Positions 33,730 through 42,314 of a stretch of 64,000 bases of DNA are shown piece after piece; positions within the stretch are counted from its first letter, which is position 1, and every line of letters begins with the position of its first letter. The notes beneath the pieces are model-generated. The model was given only the letters and a program-made list of their open reading frames with translations, was not told where the DNA came from and did no database searches. The translations under genes and the position numbers were made by a program. Source of the DNA: Phycisphaerales bacterium UBA7800 (GTDB lineage: Bacteria > Planctomycetota > Phycisphaerae > Phycisphaerales > Phycisphaeraceae); assembly GCA_002480565.1 (NCBI GenBank), contig DLCK01000082.1, positions 44,787-108,786 of the forward strand. Reading direction: 5' to 3'.

Positions 33730-35970
33730 TTGACTCAGACGGCTTCAAATCCTCAGATCAAACCTGAATCGGAACCGGCCAAGGAATTGGCTGCGCCCAT
33801 GGTGCATAACGAACCGATGCTCCCCAGCAAGATGAATGTGGACACGGATGACTTTCATCCCCCCAAGGGACTGACGGCTATCGCCTATCGAAGGATCGCG
33901 ATTTTACTTAGCGTCCACAAACTCGAAAAACTGCGTGAGCCATATGTTGGGGATGAAGATGTCCCTGCTGCGATTTCCAGCGAAATCGCCCGACAGTGTC
34001 GAGAGTTAAAGCGTCTACCCTCCGAAGAGATTGCCAGCAAGACACTGGAAAAACTCAACAAGAAACTCCAAGACATCCTCACGCCTCCCGAGGAGCCAAC
34101 TGCCGAGGATGAAGCCCAAGACGATGACGATCTTGATGACTTTCTTGACGACTTTGACGAAGAGGAAGAGGACGAGGAGGAAGAAGAAGACGAGGAACAA
34201 GCCCCTCCTCCTCCCGTTGAAGAACCTGTCCAGCGAAAGCCCCTTGATCTTTCGGATCTGGATCGCCTTCAGGTTGATGTTCTGCAATGGGGGATCAAGC
34301 AGTCCTGCTTATTCCTTGAACGCAATCAACTCACCGAAGCCATGCTCGATTGCGGTACACGTTGCATGCAGGATGAACGTCTGTACCACATTCTGGATCA
34401 CTATGATTGCAAACCCGAAGCGCTCTACGGGTGGACCGCCTACCATGGCACCCTCGACAGCTTCAAACAGGCCGCCAAAGCCAAAAGTGATCTGCTTGAT
34501 GAACAACTCCGAGCAGTGATCAATCCAAAGTCCAAAAAGAAACAGACTCCTGAAGAACTGGCCATCCGCGAAGAAGTCACCCGACTCTACGATTTGCAAA
34601 CCGCCATCAGCAATGAGATCAAAGACATCACCCGCACCATGGTCGAAGAGTTCTGGCGACTGTATACCGAAGCAGCGGTCATCCTCGCTGACGAAAAAGT
34701 TGCCGGTGATGACGAAGCCTATATCCGTGCATTTCTCCGCTATGGCATGATCGGCCAAGCCAACTGGCTACTGAGCAACGAAGTCTCCAGCTACCTGCTT
34801 GATGAGTGTGCTCACCCCATACGCCAATGGGATTATCACGTGGATGCAACGCATATACTCTATGCCGACGAATACATTCACCTGGTCGGCCAAGGCATGA
34901 TCACCCCTGCCATGGATGAAGATCTCGAACTCAACCAGAAAGGCTCCGATGACTGGAAGGTCGACAAGATGTGGCGACGGATCGTCTATGGCAAGATCAT
35001 GGAGTCCTCCTACAATCAAACCGTGGCTCAACTGCAAGCCGAGATCGCAAAAATCGGTGAACAGCAAACTGACATGGAAATGAAGGTCGAAAAACTCAAT
35101 CCTGAGAAATCAACCTTCAAGCAGAAAAAACGGGAGATGCTTGAGCAGATTCAAGCCTGCAAGGTCTCAGTTGCCAGACTGCAAAAAAGTGTCGAGCAAA
35201 TCGAAGGTAAACTTCTGCCTGACGAACAAGGCGCCTCAGGTGAAGCCCAATCGCGCATTGCGGCATTACCACCGATGACCGCGGAAATCCTGGCTCGTCG
35301 CGAAGCCAACGGTATCCGAAAAGGTTGCAAGCTCTGTGCGAAACTCAAGGAACCATTCCTGCCGTTTGTTCTCCGTGAAAAGTACAAGCCCGGCGGAGCG
35401 GTCAATGATCGCTTGACGGTCAAATGCCAAATCAACGAAATTGAACAACTCGATCCACTGATCTTCAAAGACATCATCATTCCCGCCAAGAAGCCACCCA
35501 ATCGCGTGTATCTGCGAAGTTGCCCGTATATCGTTCTGACTCCTGCCTTGGGACAGATGGGCTTCTCACTGAATCCGCGTGGCGGCCCGGATGTCGGACG
35601 GCTGCTCATCCCGGTCCTCAACGCAAGACCTGGACAGCTGGATCGCATGTGCTACGACATCTTCTCTGACTTTCGGTATGACACCTCCAAACAGTCGGCT
35701 GGCGTGGACCTGCTCACCAGCGACACCTTGGTCGCAGCCTATGCCAACGCACGTTGGGCTTATCGCAAAAAGAGCAAGGAAATCCGCGAAAAAGCAGCCA
35801 TGTTCAACGAGGAAAACGACCGCAACAACTGGCGTCGTCACTATATCCTCTACATGACCTCCGCCAATGACGGTGGCAAGAAACTCTTCTTCAAATGCAA
35901 TGAAGTCTACGAAGCCGTCATCAAATACATGAACCTCCCCGAAGGTGTCGAACGCTTGCAGTCAAATTGA
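33730..35970 (+). CDS. Large acidic protein of unknown function
   Basis: A 746-residue soluble protein starting at TTG 33730, with AGGA at suitable spacing; an ATG at 33799 is the alternative. No membrane span or signal is seen. Residues roughly 115-165 are extremely acidic (a run of Asp and Glu) followed by a proline run. Beyond this the protein is helical, with coiled-coil-like segments at about 430-520 (TVAQLQAEIAKIGEQQTDME and following). A CxxC pair (GCKLCAKL) occurs near residue 535, and a beta-rich part follows (VNDRLTVKCQINEIEQLDPLIFK) then RVYLRSCPYIVLTPALGQ. I recognise no family. It follows the ABC-2 permease by 194 bases and ends at a terminator at 35993. Linkage to the permease and SPFH operon is suggested by position only. 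Confidence 0.7.
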   Translation: MTQTASNPQIKPESEPAKELAAPMVHNEPMLPSKMNVDTDDFHPPKGLTAIAYRRIAILLSVHKLEKLREPYVGDEDVPAAISSEIARQCRELKRLPSEEIASKTLEKLNKKLQDILTPPEEPTAEDEAQDDDDLDDFLDDFDEEEEDEEEEEDEEQAPPPPVEEPVQRKPLDLSDLDRLQVDVLQWGIKQSCLFLERNQLTEAMLDCGTRCMQDERLYHILDHYDCKPEALYGWTAYHGTLDSFKQAAKAKSDLLDEQLRAVINPKSKKKQTPEELAIREEVTRLYDLQTAISNEIKDITRTMVEEFWRLYTEAAVILADEKVAGDDEAYIRAFLRYGMIGQANWLLSNEVSSYLLDECAHPIRQWDYHVDATHILYADEYIHLVGQGMITPAMDEDLELNQKGSDDWKVDKMWRRIVYGKIMESSYNQTVAQLQAEIAKIGEQQTDMEMKVEKLNPEKSTFKQKKREMLEQIQACKVSVARLQKSVEQIEGKLLPDEQGASGEAQSRIAALPPMTAEILARREANGIRKGCKLCAKLKEPFLPFVLREKYKPGGAVNDRLTVKCQINEIEQLDPLIFKDIIIPAKKPPNRVYLRSCPYIVLTPALGQMGFSLNPRGGPDVGRLLIPVLNARPGQLDRMCYDIFSDFRYDTSKQSAGVDLLTSDTLVAAYANARWAYRKKSKEIREKAAMFNEENDRNNWRRHYILYMTSANDGGKKLFFKCNEVYEAVIKYMNLPEGVERLQSN

Positions 35971-35992
35971 TATACCGAATGACATCATTAAA

Positions 35993-36026
35993 AAAACAGC
36001 ATGCCGCTTTCACGACATGCTGTTTT
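35993..36026. terminator. Bidirectional terminator between unknown protein and glnB
   Basis: AAAACAGCATG (35993-36003) and CATGCTGTTTT (36016-36026), 11 perfect pairs, with A- and T-runs at both ends. It serves the + gene ending at 35970 and the - operon ending at 36085. Confidence 0.9.
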
Positions 36027-36084
36027 AATTGCATCAGGAAATTGGACCCCTGATACGCCCCGGACCCCTGTTTGCCGAGCGGGA

Positions 36085-36429
36085 TTATACCGCTTCGCCT
36101 CCGCGTTCGCCTGTTCGGATGCGGATGCATTGTTCCATGGGTAGGACGAAGATTTTGCCGTCACCGATTTTACCGCTTTCGCTATCGCGTGCCGACTGGA
36201 TGATGGCATCAATCGCAGGTTCGACAAAAGCATCGTTGACCGCGACTTCAATACGGGTTTTAGGCAGCAGGTCCGGTGTGATTTCCTGGCCACGATACAG
36301 GTCGATGTCCTGTTGCTGGCCATGACCGGTCACGCGGGAAACGGTCACGCGACTGATGTCACAGTCAATGAGTGCCTGTCGGACTTCTTCGAGTTTTTCA
36401 GGTTGAATAATGGCAATGATCAGTTTCAT
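36085..36429 (-). CDS. glnB: PII nitrogen-regulatory protein lacking T-loop Tyr51
   Basis: A 114-residue PII protein from ATG 36429 (AAAGGA upstream); the frame opens at 36474 without a good start. It binds ATP/ADP and 2-oxoglutarate and reports nitrogen status to its targets, here presumably AmtB. The T-loop is visible: after GHGQQQ comes DLYRGQEITPDLLPK. Aligned with E. coli PII, the first tyrosine (Tyr46, here Y45) is kept, but Tyr51, the GlnD uridylylation site, is Ile (I50). The C-terminal GDGKIFVLP and RTGERGGEAV are typical. Control by uridylylation is therefore unlikely; ligand binding alone should switch it. It lies 96 bases downstream of amtB in the same operon. GlnK is the alternative name. 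Confidence 0.92.
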   Translation of the reverse strand: MKLIIAIIQPEKLEEVRQALIDCDISRVTVSRVTGHGQQQDIDLYRGQEITPDLLPKTRIEVAVNDAFVEPAIDAIIQSARDSESGKIGDGKIFVLPMEQCIRIRTGERGGEAV

Positions 36430-36525
36430 GTTTATCAAATCCTTTGCAGGTGGATTGGTTTGATTTTGAATCACAGCGCGAGGCTGTCACTTTCAAAAGT
36501 CTTGCGATGCAAACTTCCGGGGGGA

Positions 36526-37899
36526 TCAGTTGAGGTTCAACAGGCCATAGCCATGTTCACCGTGCTGGTCATGGTCCATACCGGCCATTTCACCTTGCAC
36601 ACTGAGTTTCAGACCCAACGTCTTGTCCACGATTACCAACAGGATCAGTGTAACGACCGCCGAGTAGGCTGCACTGACGAGGACACCTTCAAGCTGATAC
36701 CAGAAGCGGGTAGCCATGGCCAACCCTTCAATCGGTTCACTGCGGAGAAAGAAGGTCAACCCCAGTGCACCGACGATCCCTGCCACGCCATGAATACCAA
36801 AGACGTCGAGTGTATCGTCGTAGCCGAGTTTGGATTTGAGAATAATGGCACCGTAACAAATCACCGCCCCCAATGCCCCTAAGGCCAACGCACCCGCAGG
36901 ATGCACATCACCGGCAGCAGGTGTAATGGCCACGAGTCCGGCAAGCATGCCTGAGACAAAACCAAGACTCGTTGCTTTCTTGAGATGGAAACCTTCAATG
37001 AGCATCCAGACGCAGGCACCGGTTGCAGCAGCGATCTGGGTGACCGTCAACGCCTGTGCGGTTTGCAGTCCGGAGGACACACTTGAGCCGGCATTAAACC
37101 CAAACCAACCGACCCACAACAAGCCCGCCCCCATGAGGGTCATCACAAGGTTGTTGGGATGCATCGCCGTCTTGGGATAGCCACGTCTTGGGCCAAGGTA
37201 GATGGCTGCAACAAGACCTGCAACGCCTGCGGAGATGTGAATAACCGTACCACCCGCAAAGTCGATTGCCCGACCCGTGAGCCAACCACCGCCCCAAATC
37301 CAATGGGCCAACGGATTGTAAATCAGCAAACTCCACAGCGCGATGAACACGCAGTAACCGCGGAAGCGGACGCGTTCAGCAAACGCACCAGCAATCAGTG
37401 CAGGTGTGATCATCGCGAACTTGCCTTGGAACATGGCGAAGACCAATTCAGGAATACCGTCCATGAGTGCGTCATCCACCCCCATGAGCATGAATTTGGA
37501 TTGATCCCAACCGATGATGCCGTGCCAGGATGTGCCGAAGGTCATCGCATAGCCGCAGAGTGCCCAGATCACACCGATGATCGCCATGGCAGCGAAGGAG
37601 TGCATCATCGTGCCGATGACGTTTTTGGTTCGCACCAGTCCGCCATAGAACATGGCCAGACCCGGGATCATCAGCAACACCAAGCCGGTGGAGATGAGCA
37701 TCCAGACGGTGGTGGCATGATCAATGGGATCGCCGGGGGCAGTGGTAACAGCCGCCGTCATCGCTGTCTGGGGGGCTTGCGATGTGCCTTGCGCCCAAGC
37801 TTGTGAAACGCATAGTCCCAGTAAAGCCAGAATCGACATTCGACTGACGATACCGCGCCAGCTTTTGCCACGAGAGTGAAGTTGTCCTGTCAAAGTCAT
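36526..37899 (-). CDS. amtB: Ammonium transporter
   Basis: A 457-residue inner-membrane channel for ammonium/ammonia. An N-terminal signal peptide (residues about 1-36, ending QAWA) is followed by eleven membrane spans. Family signatures are seen in order: MIPGLAMFYGGLVRTKNVIG, then the central DFAGGTVIHISAGVAGLVAA (with the first pore histidine), HPNNLVMTLMGAGLLWVGWFGFN, and late VFGIHGVAGIVGALG with the second pore histidine. The ATG follows AGAGGAGC. The gene comes first, with glnB downstream, the reverse of the usual glnK-amtB order. The long leader region at 37900-38100 has a promoter and a 12-base inverted repeat that suggest tight control. Confidence 0.95.
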   Translation of the reverse strand: MTLTGQLHSRGKSWRGIVSRMSILALLGLCVSQAWAQGTSQAPQTAMTAAVTTAPGDPIDHATTVWMLISTGLVLLMIPGLAMFYGGLVRTKNVIGTMMHSFAAMAIIGVIWALCGYAMTFGTSWHGIIGWDQSKFMLMGVDDALMDGIPELVFAMFQGKFAMITPALIAGAFAERVRFRGYCVFIALWSLLIYNPLAHWIWGGGWLTGRAIDFAGGTVIHISAGVAGLVAAIYLGPRRGYPKTAMHPNNLVMTLMGAGLLWVGWFGFNAGSSVSSGLQTAQALTVTQIAAATGACVWMLIEGFHLKKATSLGFVSGMLAGLVAITPAAGDVHPAGALALGALGAVICYGAIILKSKLGYDDTLDVFGIHGVAGIVGALGLTFFLRSEPIEGLAMATRFWYQLEGVLVSAAYSAVVTLILLVIVDKTLGLKLSVQGEMAGMDHDQHGEHGYGLLNLN

Positions 37900-37937
37900 G
37901 CTCCTCTTGCCAATGAGTTGTCTTTTGAGTGACGCCT

Positions 37938-37965
37938 AATATGCCTACATTTTTGAGACTGTCAA
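37938..37965 (-). promoter_or_regulatory. Candidate amtB promoter
   Basis: Read on the - strand: TTGACA (37965-37960), 16-base spacer and CATATT (37943-37938). The -35 is perfect and the -10 matches 4 of 6. The transcript would start about 30 bases before the amtB ATG. An arm of a long inverted repeat (CCTACATTTTTG) fills the spacer. Confidence 0.5.
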
Positions 37966-38021
37966 GTCTTTATACATGCATTCCGCAGAATTAACGCCTA
38001 ATAATGTAACAAAAATGTAGG
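37944..38021. promoter_or_regulatory. 12-base perfect inverted repeat around the amtB promoter
   Basis: CCTACATTTTTG at 37944-37955 and CAAAAATGTAGG at 38010-38021. One arm lies inside the promoter spacer. The arm centres are 66 bases apart. An extra repeat (ACGCCTAATA at 37994 and ACGCCTAATA-like at 37932) also flanks the promoter. Confidence 0.5.
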
Positions 38022-38117
38022 ATTCGCGTCAGAAAATAGGCAAGACCTGCCTAAATCCGTCAAAAAACACGCATCAAGTCATGAGGATTAAAAATGACTT
38101 CCGTTCAAAAAGGTGTG

Positions 38118-41100
38118 TTATCGCGTGGGTACGATCCAGCCGAAGTCCGCGGCACTTTTGGCGTTGCTGGCGGTGCCAAAAAGAATCATCTGTGTCTTGC
38201 GACCGGGACCACCTGCCGGCGCAGCATTGATCGCCACGTCAAAGCCAAAGGTCTGCCCTTGCTTGACTCCGCCGGGTACTTTGGACCAGGGCAGTCTCAT
38301 TGCCAACCAATACCGCTTGGTCTTCGCATCGTATTGGCTGATCGATTGAATGTTCATCTCGCCCAGCTGCGGACTCCATGCCGGGGCTTGGGTGACGGTG
38401 GCTTGCAGGGTTGGTTTGACGAGTACCTGGAAAGTCTGGCGGCCATATTGTGGATCACTGAGCCCCTCGCCGGGTTGTCGCATATCAAAGAACAACTCCA
38501 CGACACTGCCCTTGACGCTGGGCCAACTGCGCGGGACGCGTGCTGCCACATCAAGCACATCCATGTACAACGTCAGCGCCTTGTCATCCATGGCCATGCT
38601 GATCTGCGCAGACAACTCCTGGGCGCCGCCCCACCATTTTGGATTGTGCAAGGATGCCAATGCCGGCGGATGTCCGAGTTTGACCTGATCGAGTCGGTCG
38701 AGTTTCATCACCTTGGCGTTGGCACGTTTCATGGATGCAAGCCAATCGGCTTGACTGTTGGACCACGGGACTGTCTGTGTTGCCATGGGGGCGCGCACCA
38801 CCGGACGGGTTGGAATGACGGCCGTGGTTGTGAATTGCATGTGACCGCCATCACTTTGCTGCGTCACAATCGCACAGACTTTGGGTTGCTTGATCACTTC
38901 AAGATCGCAGGTGACTTTGTATTTGAAGGTATAAACCTGCGTCTTGCCGGCCTCAATGTGTATTGCCTGTGATGCCGGTGAAAGTTCACCGTCACCGATG
39001 AGCCATGCTGGTGTGAGTGTGCCGAGCATGGTGGAATCGGATTGATTGCGCAATGTCAGTTGGCAGAGTCCCCGGTCGGCATCGGTGGGTTGAATGACGA
39101 TCTGCTCTACCGGTCCGGGGGCAACCGTCAGAGTTGCAGAGGTGTCATGAACATAGATTGGCAGTGAGGACAACTCACAGACCGCCATGCCGTCGACGAT
39201 TTTCAGATTGCGTTTTTGCCCGAGCATGTCGACAAGCTCAAGTGTCTTGCTGTTTGTTTTGAGCATCACGGATTGCTTGCCACCAGGCGACCAGATGACC
39301 GCGAGTTTCCCGCCGTTGGCTTTCTCAAAGAGACCGCCACGGACGCCTTCGAGCGAAACTGCGTTTGCTCCTTTGACGATCGCGCCTTGCATTTGCGTGG
39401 TCAAGGTTGCCACGGCAAGTGTCGCCAGGCTTGGTGTACGTGTGCCATCGGCAGCGGCGGAGAGCAACGTAAAATTGGTACGTTTGCCTTGCCATTGCGT
39501 ATTGCGTGGCCAATCCGGATTCCACCCGAAAAACACGTACTTTTCGACACCTGCCAGGAAGTTGTACACGGCATTAGAGACGATGCACGCCCCGCCTTGC
39601 CACTCGTCAAACGCTGCGCCCATCCAACCATTTTGCACGAATGAGACATCACGCTCCCGCACTTTCCGGGCGACGGTTTGGGCGGGGATCGCGTGATCCA
39701 CTTCATTGCGCAGGACAATGTACACGCCGGTCTCTGAATTCCAGATGGGCGCGCCGGGTTTGTACTGATGCACGATGTCCACCGACTGTTTGAGGATGGC
39801 TGGCAAGTCCACCGCATCGGGCGTATCCGGGCTGGTATAGGTATGCCAACTCACGCCATCCATGTACGGTGCGCCACCGAGCTTGAAGACTTCGTTCATG
39901 AAGTCCTGAAATTTACTGGTGCCGCTGATACCCATGATCCGCGCGTCGGGGTCGGCTGCTTTGATCTCTTCGTAGACTGCTTTGCACACTGCCACATAAT
40001 CACCAATACGATCCGCAGGCGTGTGGTTACCGGCATTGGGTTCGTTTTCGATCTCCCATGTCTGAACTTTGCCACGGTATCGCCGGGCGACTTCACGCAG
40101 AAAATTGCGATACCTTTGATCGTTGGGTTGCCCGCCAATCTTGCCCCAGGGTGTGACGCGCATATGCGGATACGCAGAGACACGGGCCCAATCGGACATC
40201 GGCACGGACTGCACACACACGAGCATGTCACGGCCACTGTCAATCGCCCAGTCAATGCGGTTGTTCCAATACCATTGCTCAGCAGGCACGCTGGGGTCCA
40301 ATCCATACCTGCCATCCCAGTCCTTCACCCAGCCGGGCCCCTGGACATAACCCCATCGCAGATAATGGTGCGCGATATGGATCGGTAACGCATCAGGCCA
40401 GAATCCAAACGTGCGGACATCGCAATCATGCAAACCAAACTTGTGTTGGGCCTGCGGTTCATCACGCAACGGCGCGTGCAAAAAGTGCTTGTTTTCAAGG
40501 GGTATTTCGCGGTCTGCAATTTTCACCTCGCAAGACAGGTGATACACATCACTGCCGAGTTTTTCAGGAAAACGCACCGGCGTCAGTAACGTCTGCATGG
40601 GTTTGACAGTCAACGTCTGCTGCCACTGCCAGGGATCGCCGGACAGTTCACGCTTGACGGTGAACGTGGCGGTGACCTGCTGTGGGGTGTCCGCTGGATT
40701 GTTGAGTTGCAGCATCGGGTAATGACGCGATGCCGGATCACTGCTGACAACAAAGCTGTCAAAACCAAGCAGCCCGGCAGAGAAGGTCATTACACTGCAA
40801 TCCTCAGCAGGCCAAATGCGCGCCGCATAATCCTTCTCCCAATCCAAAGTGAGTTTCCAAACACCCGTCAAAGACAATGCATCAACGCCCCAACCGTTTA
40901 CCCAAAGCTGCGTCGGCGCAAACGGCCTGATGGTCGGCAACGTGCCAATCACTTGACCGGCCAAAGACAACGTGACTTGCTTGCGGTCCCACGTGAGTAA
41001 GACGTCACGCCATGTCTCCGTACTGGCTGCATCACTTGTCACGTTGCGGATGGTGGAATTGACGGAAAAACGTGGTTGTGTTTTGGGTGGCGTCATCCAT

Positions 41101-41438
41101 GCCAATTGAACCTTGCGACCCTCCGAAGCCGCGGTGACTTGAATCGCCAGTGCTGTATCGGCATCACTGATCACGATCGGCGTCTTAGCAGCCCGGGCAA
41201 GATCACATCGCCAACTCAGCGCCAGTGTGCCTTGGGATGTGTCGCCTAAAGTCTGATCAAAGTCGTACCCGAGCATCACGCCTTTGGCAGCAAAGACCTT
41301 GCCCTGGGCACCCCCGGACACGTTGGCGATTTGAGGCACGCGTGAATTGATCATGCCCTTTGGGTAGACCAATAGCTGCCCCATAGCCGAGGAACAAAAC
41401 GAATAACCAAGCAACAACACAAACAACAAACGAAGCAT
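38118..41438 (-). CDS. Large exported clan GH-A-like glycoside hydrolase with CBM9-like domain
   Basis: An 1106-residue protein from ATG 41438 with ribosome site AAAGG; the frame to 41513 adds nothing useful. A signal peptide (MLRLLFVLLLGYSFCSSAMG) leads to a secreted protein. Residues up to about 300 form a beta-rich N-terminal domain (laminin-G-like). A central TIM-barrel-like region contains the catalytic acid/base in WEIENEPNAG and the probable nucleophile in IWNSETGVY, about 100 residues later, the layout of clan GH-A (GH39/GH5-like). Two beta domains and a C-terminal CBM9-like module (ALTLYMDVLDVAARVP, ending WIVPTR) follow. Substrate unknown; the neighbours point to a sugar-acid pathway. 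Convergence with the divergent amtB is unlikely to matter. Its size and four-part layout are uncommon. Confidence 0.82.
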   Translation of the reverse strand: MLRLLFVLLLGYSFCSSAMGQLLVYPKGMINSRVPQIANVSGGAQGKVFAAKGVMLGYDFDQTLGDTSQGTLALSWRCDLARAAKTPIVISDADTALAIQVTAASEGRKVQLAWMTPPKTQPRFSVNSTIRNVTSDAASTETWRDVLLTWDRKQVTLSLAGQVIGTLPTIRPFAPTQLWVNGWGVDALSLTGVWKLTLDWEKDYAARIWPAEDCSVMTFSAGLLGFDSFVVSSDPASRHYPMLQLNNPADTPQQVTATFTVKRELSGDPWQWQQTLTVKPMQTLLTPVRFPEKLGSDVYHLSCEVKIADREIPLENKHFLHAPLRDEPQAQHKFGLHDCDVRTFGFWPDALPIHIAHHYLRWGYVQGPGWVKDWDGRYGLDPSVPAEQWYWNNRIDWAIDSGRDMLVCVQSVPMSDWARVSAYPHMRVTPWGKIGGQPNDQRYRNFLREVARRYRGKVQTWEIENEPNAGNHTPADRIGDYVAVCKAVYEEIKAADPDARIMGISGTSKFQDFMNEVFKLGGAPYMDGVSWHTYTSPDTPDAVDLPAILKQSVDIVHQYKPGAPIWNSETGVYIVLRNEVDHAIPAQTVARKVRERDVSFVQNGWMGAAFDEWQGGACIVSNAVYNFLAGVEKYVFFGWNPDWPRNTQWQGKRTNFTLLSAAADGTRTPSLATLAVATLTTQMQGAIVKGANAVSLEGVRGGLFEKANGGKLAVIWSPGGKQSVMLKTNSKTLELVDMLGQKRNLKIVDGMAVCELSSLPIYVHDTSATLTVAPGPVEQIVIQPTDADRGLCQLTLRNQSDSTMLGTLTPAWLIGDGELSPASQAIHIEAGKTQVYTFKYKVTCDLEVIKQPKVCAIVTQQSDGGHMQFTTTAVIPTRPVVRAPMATQTVPWSNSQADWLASMKRANAKVMKLDRLDQVKLGHPPALASLHNPKWWGGAQELSAQISMAMDDKALTLYMDVLDVAARVPRSWPSVKGSVVELFFDMRQPGEGLSDPQYGRQTFQVLVKPTLQATVTQAPAWSPQLGEMNIQSISQYDAKTKRYWLAMRLPWSKVPGGVKQGQTFGFDVAINAAPAGGPGRKTQMILFGTASNAKSAADFGWIVPTR

Positions 41439-41567
41439 GACGATCCCCTTTGCGGGTATATGGGTACTGTAAAAAGGATGATGGGTATTGAGTCGTGGCG
41501 ATGTCCAAATCAATCACCGGGTGCAAGTCTCACGCGATATTCCTTTGCATGATCTGCCATGAACCGA

Positions 41568-42254
41568 CTACTTGTACACCTTCCAGATATAGCTGAAATA
41601 GCCGGGGCTTAATTCATTACCGGGAACGGTGCTTGCATGGCCATCGCACCACAGCGCGTTGCCTGCATTGTTATGACGCAGTGATGGATATGCCGTCGGC
41701 CAACCGGGATTGACCAGACGATAGCTGTCAGATGTGGTGGCTTGACTGTCGGTGATCATGATGGTGCTTGAGGGTTTGAGAATCTCATCAAACTTGCTGG
41801 GATGGCCCGGATACCCCGGATAGGGATTGTCGGTATTGAGCTTGACGTAATTCAGGCCATAGGTTGTCCATGCATCAATGCCGGTATTGGCTTTATACTG
41901 TTCGTTGGAAAATTCACGGATGGGACATCGGCCGATGCTCTGCTCTTTGCGGATTTTATTGTATGCGGTGTTATAGTCGTTATAGAGATACAGGCCCATG
42001 AGTTTTCGCAGCCACTGCCCCCCATGATCGATGATACGCCCGTCATGGTCCTGCGTGTAGATCAAATGGATTGTGCCGATCTGTCGTTCCTGTGACAGGC
42101 AGATGGAAGTCCGTGCCGCCAGACGCGCCTTGGCCAATGCGGGAAGCAGGATGGAGATGAGGATCGAGACAATCGAGATCACCACCAACAGTTCAATGAG
42201 CGTGAATCCCAAACGATTGATGTGATATTGAACATGCTTGTGTGGATGCGTCAT
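41568..42254 (-). CDS. Prepilin-like protein with H-X9-DG motif
   Basis: A 228-residue protein from ATG 42254 (AAAGGA upstream). The N terminus has the type IV prepilin-like cleavage/methylation motif GFTLIELLVVISIVSILISI, with the +5 Glu, followed by a long helix. Near the C terminus is HNNAGNALWCDGHAS, the H-X9-DG motif of the large DUF1559-type family of planctomycetes. Such proteins are thought to assemble into type II-secretion pseudopilin-like structures at the surface; a role here in substrate capture or enzyme display is inference. It lies between the large hydrolase and the DNRLRE-like protein. Its alignment with the cluster argues for a shared regulon. Confidence 0.85.
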   Translation of the reverse strand: MTHPHKHVQYHINRLGFTLIELLVVISIVSILISILLPALAKARLAARTSICLSQERQIGTIHLIYTQDHDGRIIDHGGQWLRKLMGLYLYNDYNTAYNKIRKEQSIGRCPIREFSNEQYKANTGIDAWTTYGLNYVKLNTDNPYPGYPGHPSKFDEILKPSSTIMITDSQATTSDSYRLVNPGWPTAYPSLRHNNAGNALWCDGHASTVPGNELSPGYFSYIWKVYK

Positions 42255-42314
42255 GTGTGAGTCCTTTGCAGAGGGACGTGGTGATGTGTCCAACCAATCG
42301 TTACGTTTGACGTT

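Noticed and set aside
34110..34200. Tandem DNA repeat coding for the acidic run in the 746-residue protein
   Set aside because: The codons vary (GAA, GAG, GAC, GAT), so this is amino-acid bias and not a DNA repeat.
38037..38053. Sigma-54-like GGCA...TTGC sequence upstream of amtB
   Set aside because: The GG to GC spacing is 8 rather than 10 bases; it is a palindrome (AGGCA, TGCCT) instead, and a TTGACA promoter is nearer the gene.
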